This document shows positions 39,537 to 45,396 of a stretch of 45,396 bases of DNA, piece after piece. Origin of the DNA: Faecalibacterium sp. UBA1360 (lineage in GTDB: Bacteria > Bacillota > Clostridia > Oscillospirales > Ruminococcaceae); NCBI GenBank assembly GCA_002306375.1, contig DBRU01000101.1:14114-59509 (forward strand), in the 5' to 3' direction. Under the pieces are notes generated by a model. The model was not told where the DNA came from and did not search any database. It worked only from the letters and a program-made list of their open reading frames with translations. The first letter of the stretch is position 1. Each line of letters begins with the position of its first letter. Made by a program: the position numbers and the translations under genes.

Positions 39537-40673
39537 TCAGTGGCCGTATTGATTGATCTTGTCCAGCTGCACGCGCACGCAGTCCAGCGCGCTTTCGATG
39601 ACCTTGTCCATGTCGTAGTAGCGGTATTCGCCCAGGCGCCCGCCGAACACCACGTGGGGCTCGGCGTCGGCCAGGGCCTTGTAACGGGCATACAGGGCGT
39701 TGTTGACTTCGTCGTTGACCGGGTAGTAGGGTTCGTCGCCGGGCTTCCACTCAGCCGAATATTCCCGGCTGATGACCGTCTTGGTGCCGGGCTCGGTGGA
39801 GCCGAATTCAAAGTGCTTGTGCTCGATGATGCGGGTGAAGGGGGTCTGGGCGTCGGTGTAGTTGACCACCGCGTTGCCCTGGTAGTTGGGGCAGTCCAGG
39901 GTCTCGGTCTCGAAGCGGACGCTGCGGTACTGCAAAGCCCCCAGCGAGTAGTCGAAGTAGGCGTCGATGGGACCCGTGTAAATGACGCGGCCGGCCAGTT
40001 CGTCCAGTTCGGCCTTGTCCTTGAGGTAGTTGACCCCCAGGCGCACCGGGATGCCGGCCAGCATGTTCTGCACCATCTTGGTGTAGCCGCCGTTGGGGAT
40101 GCCCTGGTACAGGGCGTTGAAGTAGTTGTTGTCAAAGGTCAGGCGCACGGGCAGGCGCTTGATGATGAAGGCGGGCAGCTGGTCGCAGGGGCGGCCCCAC
40201 TGCTTTTCGGTATAGCCTTTGATGAGCTTTTCGTAAATATCGGTGCCCACCAGGTTGATGGCCTGCTCTTCGAGGTTTTTGGGCTCGGCGGTAAAATGGG
40301 CGGCGCGCTGCTCGTTGATCTTGCGCTGGGCCTGGTCGGGCGTGACCACCCCCCACATTTTGTTGAAGGTGTTCATGTTGAAGGGCATGTTGTACAGCTC
40401 GCCGTGGTAGTTGGCAATGGGCGAGTTGGTGTAGCGGTTGAACACCGCGAATCGGTTCACATAGTCCCACACCTGCTTGTTGTTGGTGTGGAAGATGTGC
40501 GCGCCGTAGCGGTGGACGTTGATGCCCTCGACCTCTTCGGTATAGATGTTGCCGGCGATGTGGTCGCGCTTGTCGATGACAAGGCAGGAACGTCCGGCGC
40601 GGACAGCCTCGTGGGCAAACACCGCGCCGAACAGACCGGCGCCGACGATCAGGTAATCATATTGTTTAGCCAT
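39537..40673 (-). CDS. glf: UDP-galactopyranose mutase
   Basis: Glf is a flavoenzyme that converts UDP-galactopyranose to UDP-galactofuranose. The 378-residue product has the FAD dinucleotide motif YLIVGAGLFGAVFAHEA, then DHIAGNIYTEEVEGI and HRYGAHIFHTNNKQVWDYV. YTEKQWGRP and GGRLGEYRYYDMDKVIESAL near the end are the family hallmarks, including the arginine that contacts UDP-galactose. ACAGGAGG precedes the ATG. It is the last gene of the cluster, and indicates that its polymer contains galactofuranose. Confidence 0.97.
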   Translation of the reverse strand: MAKQYDYLIVGAGLFGAVFAHEAVRAGRSCLVIDKRDHIAGNIYTEEVEGINVHRYGAHIFHTNNKQVWDYVNRFAVFNRYTNSPIANYHGELYNMPFNMNTFNKMWGVVTPDQAQRKINEQRAAHFTAEPKNLEEQAINLVGTDIYEKLIKGYTEKQWGRPCDQLPAFIIKRLPVRLTFDNNYFNALYQGIPNGGYTKMVQNMLAGIPVRLGVNYLKDKAELDELAGRVIYTGPIDAYFDYSLGALQYRSVRFETETLDCPNYQGNAVVNYTDAQTPFTRIIEHKHFEFGSTEPGTKTVISREYSAEWKPGDEPYYPVNDEVNNALYARYKALADAEPHVVFGGRLGEYRYYDMDKVIESALDCVRVQLDKINQYGH

Positions 40674-40697
40674 GGGAAATACAGCCTCCTGTACAGC

Positions 40698-41642
40698 TTA
40701 GTGAGCGGACCCGGCCTCGCGCTGCCAACGCTGGGCCTGTTGGAGCTTGAATTCAAAATCACGGGCATCCTGGGCCAGCAGGCTGGACAGGATCACGCCC
40801 GACACGAACAACAGCAGCGCCGCGACCATACCGCAGCCGCAGACGATGAGCGTGGGGAACCGGGGCACCAGGCCGGTGCGCAGATACTCGGCCAGAACGG
40901 GAATGAAAAACGCAACGGACACCAGGGCCAGCAGCGCCGCCAGCGCCGTAAAGAATGCGAACGGCCGATAATTTTTGTAAAGGCGCAAGATCGTGCGCAG
41001 CACCTTGGCGCCGTCGGAATAGGTGTTGAGCTTGCTGACGCTGCCTTCGGGGCGGTCGCGGTATTCAATGACCACATTCTCCACCTGCATGCGCCGCTGC
41101 ACGGCATGGATGGACATTTCGGTCTCGATCTCGAACCCGCGGGACAAGACCGGGTAGGTCTTGACAAAATTGAAGCTGAAGGCCCGGTAACCGGTCATGA
41201 TGTCCTGGATGTCGGTGCCGAACAGCCGGTTGATGGAAAAGCGCACCAGGCTGTTGCCGAAGTTGTGGAAGGGGCGCTTGTTCTCGGTGAAATAGGTGCC
41301 GGACAAGCGGTCCCCCACCACCATATCGGCCCCGTGCTCCTGCACGGCGCGCACCATGGCGGGGGCGGCGTCGGCCGGGTAGGTGTCGTCGCCGTCCACC
41401 AACAGGTAGCACCGGGCGTCGATCTCCCGGAACATGCGGCGCAGCACATTGCCCTTGCCCTGCTGGTATTCGTGCCGGACCACAGCCCCGGCTTCGGCGG
41501 CCAGGGCGGCCGTGCGGTCGGTGGAATTGTTGTCGTATACGTACACCACGGCCCCCGGCAGGGCGGCGCGATAATCCGCCACCACCTTGGCCACGGTCTT
41601 TTCTTCGTTGTAACAGGGGATCAGAACTGCGATCTCGTCCAT
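40698..41642 (-). CDS. Family 2 glycosyltransferase with membrane tail
   Basis: The 314-residue product has a GT-A fold with VLIPCYNEEKTVAKVVADY, VYVYDNNSTDRTAALAAEAG and LVDGDDTYPADAAPAMV (the DxD-type metal site). MVVGDRLSGTYFTENKRPFH and QDIMTGYRAFSFNFVKTYPV follow, as in dolichol/polyprenyl-phosphate sugar synthases. Two C-terminal membrane helices (about residues 215-285) suggest it loads a sugar on a lipid carrier at the inner membrane face. AGGAGG lies 9 nt before the ATG at 41642. It is between the GT at 41657 and glf. Confidence 0.9.
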   Translation of the reverse strand: MDEIAVLIPCYNEEKTVAKVVADYRAALPGAVVYVYDNNSTDRTAALAAEAGAVVRHEYQQGKGNVLRRMFREIDARCYLLVDGDDTYPADAAPAMVRAVQEHGADMVVGDRLSGTYFTENKRPFHNFGNSLVRFSINRLFGTDIQDIMTGYRAFSFNFVKTYPVLSRGFEIETEMSIHAVQRRMQVENVVIEYRDRPEGSVSKLNTYSDGAKVLRTILRLYKNYRPFAFFTALAALLALVSVAFFIPVLAEYLRTGLVPRFPTLIVCGCGMVAALLLFVSGVILSSLLAQDARDFEFKLQQAQRWQREAGSAH

Positions 41643-41656
41643 TTGCGCTTTCCTCC

Positions 41657-42706
41657 TCACCGGGCAAAACGGCGGATCTCCTCCAGCCAGAAAGCCGCCG
41701 TCACCGGCCAGCTGTACTTTTGCAGCACCCTTTCGGGCGATGCCACCGGGCGGGCCATCAGTTCGTCCAGGTCCACGTCGTAGTCCATGGGGTCAAAGTA
41801 GCGCACCGTGTCGCCGTAGAGCTCGGGCAGGCAGGACGCGTTGGAGACGGCCACCGGCGCGCCCAGGCTCAGCGCTTCCAGCGGCGGGATGCCGAAGCCC
41901 TCGAACAAGGCGGGGTGCAAAAATCCCCGGCAGTGCTGCATCAGGGCCTTGTTCTCGCCGTCCGACACATAGCCCGGATAGTGCAGGTTGCCGGCGCTGA
42001 CCGCGTTTTCGTCGTCGCCAAAAGCGACCAGGTCCTTGCCGCCGGCCACCACAAAGGTCTTGTCCGGGTTGCGGGCCGCCACTTCCCGGATCCAGCGGTA
42101 GTTTTTGTGCTTGGCCAGACTGCCCAGCGCGTAAAAATAATTTCCTTTTTCCACGCCGGGCAGTTTCTGGAACACGCTTTCGTCGGCCCGGGCCCGCTGC
42201 ATGTGTTCCCACCCGTTGTAGGTCAGGCCGATGCGATCCAAGGGAATGCCCAGCTTTTGGCTGATGAGGTGGCGCTGGTCGTCGCTGACCGTATACACCC
42301 GCCGGGCAAAGGCCTTGATGCTCAGGCAGTGGACCCAGAACTTGAAGCGGAAAAAACCCCGGTCAGTGTCCATGACCAGCGGGCGGATGTCGTGCAGCAC
42401 CACGGCGCTGTCGCGGCCCATGAGCATATCGCTGGCCAGGCCCAGGTAAAAGGCCTTGTGGCGGCGCACATACCGGGGCAGCACGAACAGGTTGTAGCTG
42501 TACCGAATGGCCTTGAGGGGTACGATCTTGATGTTTTGCAGCGGCGGCAGATTGAGCGGGCGGCCGTCGTCCCGGTAGCAAAGGCGCACGTCCAGCCCGG
42601 TGCCGGTGAGCAGCGCGTCCAGGCGGGTGACGACCTCATACACATAGCGCGGGATGCCGGTGATGGGGTCGCACAGCACGGTACCGTTGATGACGATGGG
42701 TCTCAC
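41657..42706 (-). CDS. Family 4-type glycosyltransferase
   Basis: The 349-residue product has a GT-B layout. The N-terminal acceptor half begins VINGTVLCDPITGIPRYVYEV, and the C-terminal nucleotide-sugar half holds NYFYALGSLAKHKNYRWI, TFVVAGGKDL, LHYPGYVSDGENKALM and the donor-binding FLHPALFEGFGIPPLEALSLG. The ExGFGxxxxE core is intact. The start is a GTG, supported by AAGGAGG 7 nt upstream and by a four-base overlap with the previous stop. The sugar is not readable. Confidence 0.92.
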   Translation of the reverse strand: MRPIVINGTVLCDPITGIPRYVYEVVTRLDALLTGTGLDVRLCYRDDGRPLNLPPLQNIKIVPLKAIRYSYNLFVLPRYVRRHKAFYLGLASDMLMGRDSAVVLHDIRPLVMDTDRGFFRFKFWVHCLSIKAFARRVYTVSDDQRHLISQKLGIPLDRIGLTYNGWEHMQRARADESVFQKLPGVEKGNYFYALGSLAKHKNYRWIREVAARNPDKTFVVAGGKDLVAFGDDENAVSAGNLHYPGYVSDGENKALMQHCRGFLHPALFEGFGIPPLEALSLGAPVAVSNASCLPELYGDTVRYFDPMDYDVDLDELMARPVASPERVLQKYSWPVTAAFWLEEIRRFAR

Positions 42707-43857
42707 AGAACTTCCTCCTTGGGCATGGCGGCGCAGGCGCGCAGCTCAGCCTGCCAGTCTTGGACGCGGCGCAGACAGTAGTCCCGCAGCTGGCGCTCGA
42801 AGCGCTGCTCGCTGAAGCGCAGGCTGTGGGCGCGGATCTGCTCGGGCGTGCAGGCCACGCCCTCGGCCTCGAAGCGGGCGATGCAGTCCACCAGGCTGTC
42901 CACGGTCTGGGCGTTGAACAGGTACCCTGTGCGGCCGTCCTCCACGGTCTCGCAGGCGCCGCCCCGGCCGTAGGCCAGCACCGGGGTGCCGGCGCTCTGG
43001 GCTTCCACGGGGGTGATGCCGAAATCTTCTTCCCCGGGGAACAGGAAGGCCTTGGCCCGCAGGTAATACCCCCGCACTTCCTCGTCGGACAGCCCGCCGC
43101 CCAGAAATTCCACCCGGGGCCCGGCGATGGCTTTCAGGCGGGATTCCTCCTCGCCGGAGCCGATAACGATGAGCCGACGCCCCAGCCGGGTGCAGGCCGC
43201 CACGGCCAGGTCGATGCGCTTATACCAGGTAAAACGGCCCACCACCAGATAAAAGTCCTCTTTGGGGACAAAGGGACTTTCGTTGATGTGCACGCAGGGG
43301 TAGATCACGTCGCTGTCCCGGCGGTAGTATTTCTTGATGCGCTGGGCGATGTAGCGGGAATTGGCGATGAAATAATCCACCCGGTCGGCGGCGCATTTGT
43401 CCCACTGGCGCAGCTTGTGCATCTGCCCCGGCATGACCGCCCGTACCAACGGGTTGGCGTTGGCGCGGTAGGTGTAGTAAAAGTCCCACACATAGCGGAT
43501 GGGGGTGTGGCAATAACAGATGTGTACGGCGTCCGGCCGGGTGATGACCCCCTTGCTGCAGGAGGACGAGGAGGACAAAACCAGGTCGTATTCCGACAGG
43601 TCCAGCGCCTCAAAGGCGCCGGGCATCAGGGGCAGCAGCTTTTTGTACAGCTTGGTGGCAAAGGGCAGCTTCTGCACCCAGGTGGTGCGGATGTCGTAGC
43701 TGCGGAACCACGAAGGCATGCGCTTGGCATCGTACACAAGGGTATAGATCGGCGCGTCGGGAAACACGTGGTGCATACAGTCCACCACGCGGTCGGCGCC
43801 CGCGTAGGATACCAGCCAGTCGTGCACGATCGCGACCTTCATCTTGCTGTTTTGCAT
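42703..43857 (-). CDS. Family 4 glycosyltransferase
   Basis: The 384-residue product is a GT-B enzyme starting KVAIVHDWLVSYAGADRVVD, with LVLSSSSSCSKGVITRPDAV and ICYCHTPIRYVWDFYYTYR, then the donor half. The donor half has FYLVVGRFTWYKRIDLAVAA, VEFLGGGLSDEEVRGYY, AFLFPGEEDFGITPVEAQSA and GTPVLAYGRGGACETV. This pattern is common in mannosyl/rhamnosyl-type transferases of EPS clusters. CAAGGAGG precedes the ATG. It lies 34 nt after the initiating sugar transferase. Confidence 0.94.
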   Translation of the reverse strand: MQNSKMKVAIVHDWLVSYAGADRVVDCMHHVFPDAPIYTLVYDAKRMPSWFRSYDIRTTWVQKLPFATKLYKKLLPLMPGAFEALDLSEYDLVLSSSSSCSKGVITRPDAVHICYCHTPIRYVWDFYYTYRANANPLVRAVMPGQMHKLRQWDKCAADRVDYFIANSRYIAQRIKKYYRRDSDVIYPCVHINESPFVPKEDFYLVVGRFTWYKRIDLAVAACTRLGRRLIVIGSGEEESRLKAIAGPRVEFLGGGLSDEEVRGYYLRAKAFLFPGEEDFGITPVEAQSAGTPVLAYGRGGACETVEDGRTGYLFNAQTVDSLVDCIARFEAEGVACTPEQIRAHSLRFSEQRFERQLRDYCLRRVQDWQAELRACAAMPKEEVL

Positions 43858-43891
43858 AAAACTGCCTCCTTGGCAGGGTCCGGGGCGTTGA

Positions 43892-45298
43892 TCAGACGAG
43901 CTTTTCGTCGTTGATCATCTTGCCGCCGAACACGGTGCGGAATATGATCTTGGCGTCCAGGGCCAGGGTCCAGTTTTCGATGTACCAGATGTCGTAGCGG
44001 ATGCGCTCGGCGATATCGGTGTCGCCGCGCAGGCCGTTGACCTGGGCCCAGCCGGTCAGGCCGGGGCGCACCTGCTGGCGCACCAGGTAACGGGGGATCT
44101 CCTCTTTGAAGTGCTCCACATGGAAGGGAACCTCCGGTCGGGGGCCCACCAGGCTCATGTCCCCCTTGAGCACGTTGAAAAACTGGGGCAGTTCGTCCAG
44201 GCTGAACTTGCGGATGAAACTGCCGAACCTTGTCTTGCGGGGGTCCTCGTTGGTGCTCCAGCCGGTCGCCTCGCCGGCGTTGAGGCGCATGGACCGAAAT
44301 TTATACATCATGAATTCCTTTTTGTTCAGCCCCACCCGCTTCTGGCAGAAGATCACGGGCCCCGGGCTGGACAGCTTGACCCCGATGGCCACGGCCAGCA
44401 TGATGGGGCTGGTGAGAAGGATCAGGACCAGGCTGCCCAAAAAGTCCAGAGAACGCTTGGCAAAGGCGTTGAGGATGTTGTCAAAGGGGGTCTGGCGCAC
44501 ATTGATGAGCTTGCAGGAACCCAGCACGTCGATGGTGGGCCGGGCGGGCAGATAGTCGTTATAAAAGGGCACCATGGTGATGCGCAGGCCCTGCTTGTCG
44601 CAGGCGGCCAGGGCTGCGGGGATATGGGACATCTCGGCAGCGTCCAGGGCGATGACCACCTCGTCGATGCCGGGGGCGGAGAGCACCCGCTCCATCTCGG
44701 CGTAGCCGCCCAGGCAGGGGGCGGCTACGCCTGCGTCGGGCGCGTCGGCAATGCAGCCGTCCACCCGGTAGCCGTAGTAGGGGTTTTGCTCCAGCGCCAG
44801 CAGGTACTGGGCCGCCACCTTGCCCCCGCCCACGAGCACCACATGGTGGAAATCTTGGCCTTGGCGGTGACGCCAGCGGTCATAGAACCGGCGCACCACC
44901 CGCTTGGCGATGAGAAGGCCCGTGCCGAACACATAGAACAGCCCCACCACCAGCCGGGAGAAGTTGACCACCCGGAACTGGTACAAAAGGGCCTCGAACA
45001 GCAAAATGCCGCCCGCATTGACCAACAGGATCATGCGGCAGCGCCGCCAAAGCCCCCGCAGCCGGGAAGCGTCATACAGCCCGCACAGCCAGAACACGGC
45101 CACCGCCGCCACGGCGTACACCGCGCCGGCAAAGACCGTCTCCTGGGCGATGTCCAGCGCGGGGCCCGCGCCGCCGGGCTGGTAATACCGCCAGAAGTTG
45201 AAGCGCAGATAGTTGGCCAGCCAGTAGGCGGCAAACAACAGCACCGCGTCCAACGCGCTGCTGCAAACGGCGCGGATGCGCTGATTTTCTTTGATCAT
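43892..45298 (-). CDS. Polyprenyl-phosphate sugar phosphotransferase (WbaP/WcaJ type)
   Basis: This enzyme starts polysaccharide assembly by moving a sugar-1-phosphate onto undecaprenyl phosphate. The 468-residue product has four N-terminal membrane helices (residues about 10-140) and a CoA-binding-like middle (HHVVLVGGGKVAAQYLLALE). The catalytic C-terminal domain has AFAKRSLDFLGSLVLILLTS, FCQKRVGLNKKEFMMYKFRS, FSLDELPQFFNVLKGDMSL, VGPRPEVPFHVEHF and GLTGWAQVNGLRGDT, all diagnostic. AAAGGGGGC precedes the ATG at 45298. It heads the glycosyltransferase-glf operon. Confidence 0.96.
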   Translation of the reverse strand: MIKENQRIRAVCSSALDAVLLFAAYWLANYLRFNFWRYYQPGGAGPALDIAQETVFAGAVYAVAAVAVFWLCGLYDASRLRGLWRRCRMILLVNAGGILLFEALLYQFRVVNFSRLVVGLFYVFGTGLLIAKRVVRRFYDRWRHRQGQDFHHVVLVGGGKVAAQYLLALEQNPYYGYRVDGCIADAPDAGVAAPCLGGYAEMERVLSAPGIDEVVIALDAAEMSHIPAALAACDKQGLRITMVPFYNDYLPARPTIDVLGSCKLINVRQTPFDNILNAFAKRSLDFLGSLVLILLTSPIMLAVAIGVKLSSPGPVIFCQKRVGLNKKEFMMYKFRSMRLNAGEATGWSTNEDPRKTRFGSFIRKFSLDELPQFFNVLKGDMSLVGPRPEVPFHVEHFKEEIPRYLVRQQVRPGLTGWAQVNGLRGDTDIAERIRYDIWYIENWTLALDAKIIFRTVFGGKMINDEKLV

Positions 45299-45341
45299 AC
45301 GGTCCGCCCCCTTTGCGGTGTACGCGCATATACATTCATAT

Positions 45342-45370
45342 AGGATACCATACTCCCGCCGCAGTTGCAA
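45342..45370 (-). promoter_or_regulatory. Promoter of the polysaccharide cluster
   Basis: TTGCAA (45365-45370), 17 bases and TATCCT (45342-45347) with an extended -10 (TGG before it) on the minus strand, 44 nt before the first gene. No terminator interrupts the five genes down to glf. Confidence 0.7.
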
Positions 45371-45396
45371 GGCACACGGGCGCGCAGCCGGCGCCG

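Overview
The window looks like a chromosome segment from a GC-rich (by eye about two-thirds GC), endospore-forming anaerobe of the Clostridia, most like the Oscillospirales (Ruminococcaceae/Oscillospiraceae). The reasons are dipicolinate synthase (dpaA, dpaB), spoVAC/D/E and spoIIP, a complete Rnf operon in the clostridial order C-D-G-E-A-B, an ECF transporter S component, many AAGGAGG-type ribosome binding sites, and sigma-A-like promoters in short AT-rich gaps. No tRNA, rRNA, insertion sequence, prophage or CRISPR array was seen, and no gene-free stretch exceeds 300 bases.

Layout. 1-3.3 kb (minus): start of ftsZ, a divergent murA, dpaB, dpaA. 3.3-7.2 kb (minus): a three-gene unit of one small membrane protein and two paralogous membrane-anchored proteins with degenerate LytM/M23 domains. 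7.2-9.7 kb (minus): mutY, broken by a frameshift in a C7 tract, behind asnS. 9.7-13.9 kb: spoIIP, rpsT (plus), spoVACDE and a GNAT acetyltransferase. 14.0-15.7 kb (plus): prmA-rsmE. 15.8-19.8 kb: a divergent PTS enzyme I-like protein and a patatin-like hydrolase (minus), and a sugar nucleotidyltransferase (plus). 19.9-25.1 kb (minus): rnfCDGEAB. 25.2-31.6 kb: a tiny membrane protein, glgB, a TetR regulator, a divergent ECF S component/MocR pair, a possible degenerate LCP protein and a 76-residue acidic protein. 31.6-33.2 kb: cardiolipin synthase. 33.3-39.4 kb (minus): a seven-gene unit rpe, RnfD-like, RnfE-like, RnfA-like, DUF1015 protein, Arg/Gly/Gln-rich disordered protein, rlmA. 39.5-45.3 kb (minus): polysaccharide cluster with a polyprenyl-phosphate sugar transferase, three glycosyltransferases and glf.

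How it fits together. Sporulation genes cover DPA synthesis (dpaAB), its uptake into the forespore (spoVACDE) and septal wall degradation for engulfment (spoIIP); the LytM pair may belong to the same programme or to vegetative envelope work. The canonical Rnf complex couples ferredoxin oxidation to NAD reduction and ion pumping.

The best candidate for something undescribed is the second, partial Rnf set at 36.1-38.7 kb. It keeps only the membrane subunits D, E and A, has no B, C or G, and has lost three of the four cysteines that hold the membrane [2Fe-2S] cluster in the canonical copy, while keeping the threonine context for covalent FMN in D. Other points worth following are the frameshifted mutY, the unusual enzyme I, and two regulator loci whose inverted repeats overlap the promoters.
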